A stretch of DNA of 44,202 nt, from positions 1-44,202 of the forward strand of contig NZ_VAHN01000022.1 in assembly GCF_005796205.1 (NCBI RefSeq), read 5' to 3'. Position 1 is the stretch's first letter; each line of letters opens with the position of its first letter. This document shows, piece after piece, positions 7,624 through 14,912 of this stretch. Under the pieces are notes generated by a model. That model did not search any database. It saw only the letters and a program-made list of their open reading frames with translations, and was not told where the DNA came from. The stretch is from Pseudarthrobacter sp. NamE2. Its GTDB lineage: Bacteria > Actinomycetota > Actinomycetes > Actinomycetales > Micrococcaceae. Made by a program: the position numbers and the translations under genes.

Positions 7624-8466
7624 ATGGAAGCAGTTGCTGCGGTGATTGACCGCCGGAACAATGTCACCATACTCGGCCGGGACGATGGGCCTGTGATGAT
7701 GTTCGCCCACGGATTTGGTTGCGATCAGGCCATGTGGCGGAAGCTGCTGCCCTATTTCGTTGATGACTTCCGGCTGGTGCTCTTTGATCACGTCGGCGCG
7801 GGACACTCCGACATCAGCGCATATGACTGGGAGAAGTACGGGTCCCTGGATGGCTACGCTTCGGACCTGCTGGAGATTTGCGCCGCCTTTGAACTTGAGG
7901 ACGTCATCCTGGTGGGGCACAGTGTCAGCACGATGATCGCCGTGATCGCAGCAGTGAAGGACCCTAGCCGATTCTCTGACCTGGTCCTGCTTGCTCCTTC
8001 ACCCCGTCATACGGATGACCCATACGACGGGTACGTGGGCGGGTTCTCACGGGAAGACATCGTGGGCCTGCTGGCATCTCTGGACAGCAACTACTTCGCC
8101 TGGGCCGCGGCCCTGGCGCCCATAGTTATGGGCAACCCGCAGGAACCGGAATTAGCGGAGGACCTGCGTGCCAGCTTCTGCCGGACAGATCCGGCCATTG
8201 CACGCCACTTCGCCGAGGTAACCTTCTTCTCCGACACCCGCCCTGAACTTAAAAAAGTGCGCACCAGCTGCCTGATTCTGCAGTGCTCCGACGATCGGCT
8301 TGCACCACCGGAAGTCGGCGCCTACCTGCACAACAATCTGGAACACAGCACCCTGGTGCAGCTTCAGGCCACCGGGCACTGCCCCCACGTCAGTGCTCCG
8401 CAGGAAACGGCCCGCGCGATTCTGCACTACCTCGAAACCCGGGGCGCACCCGAACCCTACAAATAG
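7624..8466 (+). CDS. rsbQ: RsbQ-like alpha/beta hydrolase
   Basis: The 280-residue protein closely follows Bacillus RsbQ and the related plant KAI2/D14 hydrolases along its whole length. Matches include MMFAHGFGCDQAMWRKLLPY, VLFDHVGAGHSD, SLDGYASDLLEIC, VGHSVSTMIAV, YVGGFSREDIVGLL, CRTDPAIARHFAEVTFFSD and CSDDRLAPPEVG. The triad is Ser100 (GHSVS nucleophile elbow), Asp223 or Asp224, and His252 (GHCPH). RsbQ partners with the PAS-phosphatase RsbP in energy-stress activation of sigma B. No rsbP-like gene is in the window, so the role is open; stand-alone members hydrolyse small lipophilic molecules. The cytoplasmic location is supported by lack of a signal peptide. The gene symbol reflects family, not proven function. 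Confidence 0.85.
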   Translation: MEAVAAVIDRRNNVTILGRDDGPVMMFAHGFGCDQAMWRKLLPYFVDDFRLVLFDHVGAGHSDISAYDWEKYGSLDGYASDLLEICAAFELEDVILVGHSVSTMIAVIAAVKDPSRFSDLVLLAPSPRHTDDPYDGYVGGFSREDIVGLLASLDSNYFAWAAALAPIVMGNPQEPELAEDLRASFCRTDPAIARHFAEVTFFSDTRPELKKVRTSCLILQCSDDRLAPPEVGAYLHNNLEHSTLVQLQATGHCPHVSAPQETARAILHYLETRGAPEPYK

Positions 8467-8533
8467 AACTCCTATGCCTTGACAATGCTCTGGAACAAAC
8501 CCGTCAGCGGGACTGTCCGATAAACGGTCAGCA

Positions 8534-9084
8534 GCCACATCGACCAGTGCCTGTAACGTCGTTGAGGCTGTTGTGGCCCTTTGGGCCGGAGAAATTGCAG
8601 ATTCGCCTGCGCTGATCGGCTTTGGACTGAGTTCGGTTATTGAAGTTATGTCCGCACTAGCGTTGTCCTGGCAGTTCTCCGTGAAGGATCCGGAGAGGCG
8701 TGAACGCCTGACTTCGCGGATTATATCCGTCTCCTTCATGGCACTTGCCGCATTCGTGACCGTGGACCACCGCCGCATCGCTCACTAACGAAGTCGAGGC
8801 TCAGCACACAACACCCGGCATCGTTATTGCAGCTTTGAGTCTAGCGATCATACCGATGCTGTCGTGGTTTCAGCGCCGTGCCGGGCGGGAACTCGGTTCC
8901 AGGACCGCAGTAGCCGATTCCAAACAGACCTGCTGTGCGCTTATCTATCCGCTGTCCTGCTGATTGGCCTGATTTTGAACAGCACTCTGGGTGGTCGTGG
9001 GCCGACCAGGGCGCGGCGCTGGTTATCGTAACTATCGCTGTCAAAGAAGGCATCAACGCGTGGCGAGGAGATGTCTGTTGCGCG
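8534..9084 (+). pseudogene. Frameshifted CDF-like cation transporter
   Basis: Fragments in successive frames reconstruct a small cation-transporter protein. They are NVVEAVVALWAGEIADSPAL followed by IGFGLSSVIEVMSALAL, RLTSRIISVSFMALAAFVTVD, TPGIVIAALSLAIIPMLSW, ELGSRTAVADSKQT, LSAVLLIGLILNSTLGW, and WADQGAALVIVTIAVKEGIN with a WRGDVCC end. This order and the WRGDxCC terminus match the actinobacterial cation-efflux-like family. Frame changes occur near 8770-8790, about 8930 and about 8990, and stops interrupt each frame. The N-terminus is also shortened. Repeated indels in otherwise well-conserved residues indicate recent inactivation. Confidence 0.8.
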
Positions 9085-9469
9085 TCAAGAACTATGTTGT
9101 TGGTCGGCTCGAAGAACGACAGGGTTCAGGAAGAAATGATTCGAACGACTCACGCGATCCGTCGCGTTATCACAACAGACGCCGGCAGTGTTCACGACCT
9201 ACTAACTTCCACCTCCCTTAGCAGCAGTAGCGGTGGATAACCCATGAGAATTGTCCCCCGGTTGGTGGGTGCCGGAACCGGGATCGAGGTTGACAGCAGA
9301 ATCAAGTCCGTCGTCTCTCGTGACCCCAAGCCGAGGCGCCATGTCAGGTTGGGGTGTGCCCAGTCGGACCATTCGGGCCTCAGAGAGCACAATTAGTTCG
9401 AGATCGAATATGCACGCTTACCAGTAGCTGCCGGCGCCAGGTCGGGGTGAAGCAGGCTTCCCCCACCAA
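9085..9469. other. Gene-free stretch between transporter remnant and OsmC-like gene
   Basis: The open frames present have no family resemblance. No clear terminator or repeat was seen. Confidence 0.4.
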
Positions 9470-9976
9470 TTAGTCCGTGCTGAACTCGACCCTGAGTGGG
9501 ATGGATCGGGCGAGGGAGTCACCAACAGGAGAGGAGTGTTCGATACGTTCACGTAACGAACGGATCTGTTCCTCGGTGGCATCGGGGGCGTTAAGAATGA
9601 TTTTGTAGGAGATGCCCGTGTAGCCTGAACCGGCCGCCTCAAGGCCCAAGTATGCCCGAAGGTTGAAGTTTCCGGTGGCTTCGACGCGTAGGTTCTTCAC
9701 CTCTAGTCCGAGCAACGCCGCGTGCATTGCGAGAAGGTCGACATCGCACGCTGCCAGCGTTCCCAGAAGCGCCTCCATGGAGTTAAAGTCTCCGTCGCCG
9801 CCGAGGTGCATGGTCTTTCCGTCCAACTCCACCCGCGATCGGTATCCGCCTACCCAAGTGGCTATGACCGTCGGCTGGTTGTCGGCCAGCGAGGCGTCCC
9901 TTTGTACTTTGTCGCGAAATGCTTCTACCGCCGCGATGTTGATTCCGTTGACCTGCGGGGTTGTTTTGCTTCCCAT
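9470..9976 (-). CDS. OsmC-family protein lacking the second redox cysteine
   Basis: ATG at 9976 is preceded on the minus strand by AGGAAG; an in-frame upstream extension is not protein-like. The 168-residue protein has the OsmC/Ohr fold signature: GGDGDFNSMEALLGTLAACD, ISYKIIL, and a C-terminal ERIEHSSPVGDSLARSIPL. OsmC and Ohr reduce organic hydroperoxides using a cysteine pair. The first, Cys77 in LAACDVD, is present. The position equivalent to the second, usually in a HCPV-type motif, is Ser149 (HSSPVG), and no other Cys is in the mature chain. Two-cysteine peroxidase chemistry is therefore unlikely; it may be a one-Cys or ligand-binding variant such as those in the broader YhfA-like group. 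It appears to be transcribed alone. Confidence 0.85.
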   Translation of the reverse strand: MGSKTTPQVNGINIAAVEAFRDKVQRDASLADNQPTVIATWVGGYRSRVELDGKTMHLGGDGDFNSMEALLGTLAACDVDLLAMHAALLGLEVKNLRVEATGNFNLRAYLGLEAAGSGYTGISYKIILNAPDATEEQIRSLRERIEHSSPVGDSLARSIPLRVEFSTD

Positions 9977-10319
9977 CTGACTACAACTTCCTTTTTCTGA
10001 TCCGACTCGAGCCCCTAGGGCGGTCGCTAACTGAAAGTGGCCGCACCCCGGTCGTTCACCAATCCGCCCCACTCGCGGCGCCGTCTGTCGCAGAAGGGTC
10101 AGCGCTGGTGTACATGAGGTCTTGGCTCTCCGTGACTACTATTCGGCTGACTGCTTAGCCCAGTAAATAAATTTTCGGTGCAGCAGGGGAGTAAGCCAAG
10201 AGCCTGGGTGCTGGCTTTTGGTGCAATCAAGCGAGCTGACACCGGGCAGGGGCTGCAGCGAGTGTGAGAGCCAGTGTCGACTCAGGGGTCGGATCGGGCT
10301 GGAGTCTGGTGCAGCCCGA

Positions 10320-11081
10320 TCAACCGAACCTCAGCCATCTTTCTGGTTTCAAGTCAAGATGCCTTTTGTCAGGTTGTGGTGTGCCTGGATCTGCCGGGTC
10401 AGGCTTTGCAGAACAGTCAGTACTTTCAGCTCTCTCAGTGGTTTGGGTAGGTGCTTGCTTTGCGGCGAGCATTCGGAAGACGATTCCGCCCGGTCCACTG
10501 CGTTGAATGTGGGTGATGGTGAAACCCGCGCCTGTCAGGTACGAGACTGGATTGCGTGTTATGTGTTCGGCGCTGACCAGGATGCTTAGTGGTTCGATGG
10601 CATGCATGATGGCACGACCGAGGATGCCGGTGGAGTACCCGTGTTCTGCCAGCACGAAGACCCCGCCGGGGCGGAGGACACGGTAGGCCTCACGACTGGC
10701 GGACAGAGGATCGGGGATGCTGCAAAACGTGAAGGTGGAGATGAAGGTGTCTGCGCTTTCCGACGGTAAGTCCAGGATCTGCGCATCACCATAACGTAAC
10801 TCGATGCGGTCAATGCCCTTTCCCGCGAGGCGACTGCGGGCGATGGTGAGCATTTTCTCTGAAAGCTCGATTCCGGTTACATGTTGGGCCTTCGGGCTGT
10901 AGAGGGGGAGATTCAGGCCCGAGCCCACACCTATCTCGACGACCGTCCCCTGCGCCTTGGAGATGGCCCAGACGCGGGCTCCGTCTGCGACGTAGCGCTC
11001 AAAAAGTCCAATCCACCGGTCATAGATGCGGGCGTTTTTGTTGAAAGCTTTGGTGATGTCCGCGTTGCTGGTCTGGTACAC
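10320..11081 (-). CDS. Class I SAM-dependent methyltransferase (METTL7/PmtA-like)
   Basis: I chose GTG at 11081, preceded by GGAGG (11086-11090), giving 253 residues; the frame is open further upstream. Motif I is VVEIGVGSGLNLPLY, followed by VTGIELSEKMLTIARSRL, the post-I/II acidic end YGDAQILDLP, motif II FISTFTFCSIPDPLSA and motif III VLRPGGVFVLAEHG. The N-terminal FNKNARIYDRWIGLFERY resembles bacterial phosphatidylethanolamine N-methyltransferase-like and METTL7-like enzymes. The substrate is unknown; membrane lipids are one possibility. The last 35 residues (from about TQTTERAES) are polar, lie beyond the usual fold, and may be an extension produced by loss of the original stop. No operon partner is evident. 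Confidence 0.8.
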   Translation of the reverse strand: MYQTSNADITKAFNKNARIYDRWIGLFERYVADGARVWAISKAQGTVVEIGVGSGLNLPLYSPKAQHVTGIELSEKMLTIARSRLAGKGIDRIELRYGDAQILDLPSESADTFISTFTFCSIPDPLSASREAYRVLRPGGVFVLAEHGYSTGILGRAIMHAIEPLSILVSAEHITRNPVSYLTGAGFTITHIQRSGPGGIVFRMLAAKQAPTQTTERAESTDCSAKPDPADPGTPQPDKRHLDLKPERWLRFG

Positions 11082-11247
11082 ATATCCTCCAAAAAAGCGT
11101 GCAGCCAGACTACGTGGGAGTTGCGGCCTCCACCATAGATAGTGCCAATGTAGAGGCTTGGCGGCCAGCAATCCCCACTGGTTGGGGTGGGAGTTGTAGT
11201 TCACAACCCCAAGGATTTTACTCTTTTGATGTGACGCCCGTAAATAA

Positions 11248-11604
11248 CTATTCCTTCGACGGGTCATGCCCCCAGTTCATGAGTGAATACCGCCACCTAA
11301 AATGTTCAATATCTTCTTTTGCTGGTTTTTGAGCCTTATGCCGCTTAATGTATGCATTTACCTTCTTTATATGCGCAAGATCATCATCGGTAAGGGCGCC
11401 TTCTTTCTTAGACATGATATCCAGGATCTTCCTCCCCGACTCATGCCCGATAGATTCGGCTCCGTCCACGTCAGTCTTCTTGTCACTCGACGTGCCTTTT
11501 GCAATGCCTACGGATTGAGACTCATCTGTCTGTAGCCATTTTTCGAGCTCTTTTGAGGTCATATTCACGAGCGACTTGAAATCGCTATACGCTTGATCCG
11601 TCAT
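11248..11604 (-). CDS. DUF3140 protein
   Basis: ATG at 11604 sits six bases after GAGGAG. The 118 residues include FKSLVNMTSKELEKWLQTDE, ESIGHESGRKILDIMSKK, LTDDDLAHIKKVNAYIKRH and a C-terminal RWRYSLMNWGHDP. This is the full length and the invariant motifs of the DUF3140 family, common in actinobacteria and some cyanobacteria. The biochemical function is unknown. It is cytoplasmic, mostly helical and charged, and shows no sign of disruption. It lies upstream of the methyltransferase in the same direction, separated by about 165 bases, so co-transcription is possible. Confidence 0.9.
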   Translation of the reverse strand: MTDQAYSDFKSLVNMTSKELEKWLQTDESQSVGIAKGTSSDKKTDVDGAESIGHESGRKILDIMSKKEGALTDDDLAHIKKVNAYIKRHKAQKPAKEDIEHFRWRYSLMNWGHDPSKE

Positions 11605-12117
11605 GATTTGCTCCTCTTGAGTGCGCAAAGATCTTGTTCAGTCCATCCCGCAGTTGGCCAGAGGCGGGCGATGCGGTCAGGGCCAGTCGGAGGGCTGGAA
11701 CACCATCAATGATGGCTGTCTTTCCGGGATGTCCGGGAAAAGCGAAGGCGGGTGTTCCGTCTCGAGAGTATCCGTTGCCGACAGACCGGCATCAGTCTCT
11801 GGAGCCTCTAAAGTTCTCATGCATACCCCTTACCTGCTGAAATCTTTCAGCGTAGGTGGCGGAGGTGTCAATACTTCCGGGAGATTGAGTGTTCAAGGCA
11901 GGCCAACCTTGCCTGCCCCATGCGGGAACACCACGCGGCTCTTCCCGCCCAGGCCCGCCTGGGGGATTGCGCTTTTTGTTTGGGCAGTGAAAAGCCCCGC
12001 AGCACGGGGAGTGCGCGGGGCTTCTTGTAGCTGTTCCGCCAACGGGGGAAAGGCAAAGCAGCTGCACCCGCCGGCCAGAGTAATCGACGGTGCCCGCCGC
12101 GGCCGAGGAGGCGGCCC
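11605..12117. other. Intergenic region with a hairpin, upstream of the repeat membrane protein
   Basis: This is the divergent space between the DUF3140 gene (minus) and the membrane-protein gene (plus). No convincing gene is present. It contains a GC-rich hairpin at 11992-12023, and the ribosome-binding site GAGGAGG of the next gene at about 12105. Confidence 0.4.
11992..12023 (-). terminator. GC-rich hairpin, terminator-like on the minus strand
   Basis: AAGCCCCGC (11992-12000) pairs with GCGGGGCTT (12015-12023). Read on the minus strand, the stem runs directly into a short T-run (CTTTTCACT). No minus-strand gene ends here, so it may mark a lost gene or act as an insulator. Confidence 0.5.
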
Positions 12118-13848
12118 ATGTCGAACAATACGCCTGCAACAATAAAATCCGCTATTGAAGCTGCGAAGAACTTGAAGGAGACGCTGGAAAGTCTCGGGGC
12201 CAATGGTGCAGCAGTAACTGAACCCCAGTCGGGCAGCGATACACCACGTCCCACGGAAGCAGCGGATATAGCCGCTCGAGCCCGTAAGAACTACGACGGA
12301 CTTATTCGATGGATACTGGGCGTGTTCGCCGCCATCGGCCTGTTAATCTTTGGCTCCGTTCCCTTCGCTGATCTTGAAAATGTCGACATGCGGGATGGCG
12401 CCGGCCTTGGTCTTTTCATAGCAGGGGTTGGATTAATTGTCGTGGTGTATGCGGCAACCAGCGGTTTTGAGCTCCAAGACGCCAGTCTGGGCGAACTTAA
12501 AAGTACTCTTGGGGATCCTCCAAAACCCGCGAGCACAGACGCCGCGGGGCAACCTGTTTTGCAAGCAGACGCCGCGGGGCAACCTGTCTTGCAAGCAGAC
12601 GCCGCGGGGCAACCTGTCTTGCAAGCAGACGCCGCCGGGCAACCTGTCTTGCAAGCAGACGCCGCGGGGCAACCTGTCTCGCAAGCAGACGCCAAGAAAG
12701 GCACTGCCAATAGTGCTACGGAAAAAGGCCCATATTCGAATGGTCCTAATGCTCCTAGGTGGTGGCGGTGGCTATGGATCGCCGCTCCTAGACGCGCTTC
12801 CCACGAACTGTGGGAGACGCTTTACGGCCCGGAGAGTGAAGCCCATTTGGGTCCCGGAGTTACAAGTGTCAGTGGACTAATATCTAAAATCGGTCAGCTC
12901 GAGAAAGAAGTCATGGCCGACGAGACCGGCGGGAACGAATCGTCGATCGCACTAAAAGCAATTGGGGATCAAGCCAGAGTCGAACTTCAGGTCGCCGAAA
13001 AAGCTCTGGCGGAGCTACGTCGACAACAAGATGATGCATCTGAAGAGCGTAAACCTCAAATTTCAGCGGAAATCCGCGCCCAGGAGGAAAGGTACCGCGG
13101 GCTGGTGGACCTCTTGCCTACCTCTGCAGTTGTTAAGAAGGCAGGCCAAACCGCGGTGAAGCTGCGAGAGCGCGAAAGGTATCTCTGGCATCGCAGATTG
13201 CTCCTGGAAGAATCAGCTGTTGCCCAGTTGAGGGGAACTTTTCGCCTTGTCCGAGGCTGGCTCGCTATAGGGGCTGGCCTCATACTCGTCGGCGGCGTGC
13301 TTTATGCCTACGCAGTGAGCAACCCCGAAGATAAGGGACTCAACAGTCATGTCCTCGTCAACGTTCCGCAAGGTACCGAGGCGTGGAAAGCCCTGGAAAA
13401 GTGCAGGTCTGACGAGGGAGACATTGTTGGAATGGACGCCCTACTTCTGTCGTCTGACGATGCGGACGGCTTGCAGAACGGTCCGTTTACCTTCGTCGCC
13501 ATCCCGGGGACATGTGCCGGAACGAAAGTAGAAATTGGAGAAGGCGGGGGTGCGTATCAGCTTGCGCCTACGAGCAGTGCAGAGAAAGCGGCGGCAGGGG
13601 GCGAAAGCGCAGAAAGCCCGCTTGTGACCGTCACTATCAAAGCCAATTCTCCCGCTTGGCGAGCAGCTGTTGGTTGTCGCCCAGAGGATAGTACAGATGA
13701 CTTGACAGGACTTGTAGCTCTCCTCCGGAGTTCAAGCGACGGTGATGCAAGAACGGACGGTCCTTTTGCCATCGAGACGGCCGATCGCCGATGCGCAGGC
13801 CTTGACCTTAATGTCGGTGATGGAGACGGCACTTACAGCCGTCAGTGA
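12118..13848 (+). CDS. Three-TM protein with tandem repeat linker and duplicated Cys-containing C-terminal domain
   Basis: The 576-residue protein has ATG 12118 behind GAGGAGG. Two transmembrane helices lie at about 62-80 and 95-114 and a third at about 381-400. Residues 141-191 are five ten-residue repeats (AAGQPVLQAD). A charged coiled-coil region (about 255-350, with LEKEVMADE and AEKALAELRRQQDDASEERK) precedes the third helix. After it come two copies of a domain of about 70 residues (about 411-481 and 502-574). They share the pattern: beta-strand, AW+A..+CR, about 12 residues, G(M/L).ALL.SS.D, GPF, C.G, then GxGxGxY. Each has two Cys, suggesting one disulfide if exported. I recognise no family. 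By topology the duplicated domain is likely extracellular and the repeat/coiled-coil part cytoplasmic (inference). It is next to a recombinase gene. Confidence 0.75.
   Translation: MSNNTPATIKSAIEAAKNLKETLESLGANGAAVTEPQSGSDTPRPTEAADIAARARKNYDGLIRWILGVFAAIGLLIFGSVPFADLENVDMRDGAGLGLFIAGVGLIVVVYAATSGFELQDASLGELKSTLGDPPKPASTDAAGQPVLQADAAGQPVLQADAAGQPVLQADAAGQPVLQADAAGQPVSQADAKKGTANSATEKGPYSNGPNAPRWWRWLWIAAPRRASHELWETLYGPESEAHLGPGVTSVSGLISKIGQLEKEVMADETGGNESSIALKAIGDQARVELQVAEKALAELRRQQDDASEERKPQISAEIRAQEERYRGLVDLLPTSAVVKKAGQTAVKLRERERYLWHRRLLLEESAVAQLRGTFRLVRGWLAIGAGLILVGGVLYAYAVSNPEDKGLNSHVLVNVPQGTEAWKALEKCRSDEGDIVGMDALLLSSDDADGLQNGPFTFVAIPGTCAGTKVEIGEGGGAYQLAPTSSAEKAAAGGESAESPLVTVTIKANSPAWRAAVGCRPEDSTDDLTGLVALLRSSSDGDARTDGPFAIETADRRCAGLDLNVGDGDGTYSRQ
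12541..12690 (+). repeat. Five 30-bp in-frame tandem repeats
   Basis: Units start at 12541, 12571, 12601, 12631 and 12661 with consensus GCCGCGGGGCAACCTGTCTT followed by GCAAGCAGAC. They differ by only one or two bases (CTTTTT variant in copy 1, CGCCGG in copy 4, TCTC in copy 5). They encode AAGQPVLQAD and form a flexible linker in the membrane protein. Confidence 0.95.
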
Positions 13849-14233
13849 AAAGACGGAATTTTGTTCACGTAGTTGGCATTCAGTGCCTCACTTCACCGAG
13901 ACTGTGGAATCGGTGTAGAAAGACAATGCGCTCGAGGCATCGTCCTCCTCCCCGCTGGCGCTAACAGGCACCTCGTCAAGCAAGAAGCTACCGCCCCTCC
14001 CCCTTCGTGACTTAGCGGCCTAAGCGAGAAATATCTTCTAAACCGATAGCCGACGTTATGTAAGTAGAGGGCTGCGTATGGCATGAGATGCATCATCTGC
14101 GCGCGCGTTCCCCGCCGCGGCCGCAACTCACATACTCACAGGTACTCAGCGCGCCCTTTGTAGCAGAGCTGACTCTTGACGCTCCTCCCGGATGTCTGGA
14201 CAATTCCACGCAACTAAGAGTTGGAGGGCGGTC
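13849..14233. other. Intergenic region upstream of the serine recombinase
   Basis: No gene is supported. It contains a small inverted repeat CTTAG/CTAAG around 14010-14025 and purine-rich and pyrimidine-rich runs. For a Tn3-type resolvase gene this is where a res site would be expected, but I could not define the three subsites by eye. Confidence 0.35.
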
Positions 14234-14833
14234 ATGGTTGGTCAGCGTATCGGTTACGTCCGGGTCAGCACCCTTGATCAGAACGAGCAACGCCAACTCG
14301 AGGGGCAGGTTCTCGATCGAGTCTTTACGGACAAAGCTTCCGGCAGGGACACTGCGCGGCCGCAGCTGACAGAACTGCTTCGGTTCGCCCGCGACGGGGA
14401 CACAGTCGTGGTGCACAGCATGGACCGGCTTGCCCGCAACCTGGATGACCTTCGTGACCTCGTTCAAGGGCTTACGAAACGAGGGGTACGTGTCGAGTTC
14501 ATCAAGGAGCACCTCGTCTTCACTGGTGAGGACTCCCCCATGGCTAACCTCATGCTCTCGGTCATGGGAGCCTTCGCCGAATTCGAACGCTCCCTCATTC
14601 GAGAGCGTCAGCGGGAAGGCATCGCCTTGGCCCAGCAACGCGGCGTGTACAAGGGAAGAAAGAAGACGCTGACACCGGAACGGGCAGCCGAGCTGGTCCA
14701 ACGCGCGGGCAGCGGAATCCCGAAAGTCGTCCTCGCCCGTGACTACGGAATCAGCAGGGAAACGGTCTATCAATATCTCCGCCACGCCAATGGAATGCAT
14801 CCAAAGCAGCTTCCTCCCACGCAGCTTATTTAG
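14234..14833 (+). CDS. Tn3-type serine recombinase (resolvase/invertase)
   Basis: ATG 14234 follows GGAGGGCGG; the frame continues upstream but without a site. The 199 residues start MVGQRIGYVRVSTLDQNEQR with catalytic Ser12. Next come the resolvase motifs FTDKASGRDTARPQL, VVHSMDRLARNLDDL, the MANLMLSVMGAFAEFERSLI long-helix region, RERQREGIALAQQ and YKGRKK. A C-terminal helix-turn-helix follows (about 155-185, VVLARDYGISRETVYQYLR). It catalyses site-specific resolution or inversion by a phosphoserine intermediate. No transposase, cargo or terminal inverted repeats were found beside it. It is therefore probably a leftover of a transposon, or a domesticated recombinase in this accessory block. 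Confidence 0.93.
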   Translation: MVGQRIGYVRVSTLDQNEQRQLEGQVLDRVFTDKASGRDTARPQLTELLRFARDGDTVVVHSMDRLARNLDDLRDLVQGLTKRGVRVEFIKEHLVFTGEDSPMANLMLSVMGAFAEFERSLIRERQREGIALAQQRGVYKGRKKTLTPERAAELVQRAGSGIPKVVLARDYGISRETVYQYLRHANGMHPKQLPPTQLI

Positions 14834-14912
14834 AGGGCCTACCGTCGCGTCTGTCCATCCACACTGCAAGAATGGCAAGGACTCAGGACCACCTTTGTTC
14901 CGAGCGTGAAAA

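Noticed and set aside
7393..7920. Minus-strand open frame of 175 codons
   Set aside because: Its 3' half is antisense to the clearly coding RsbQ-like gene, and the rest has no recognisable motifs.
13849..14233. Defined res site or transposon terminal inverted repeats for the serine recombinase
   Set aside because: I looked for paired 12-mer subsites and long terminal repeats and found only short, unconvincing symmetries.
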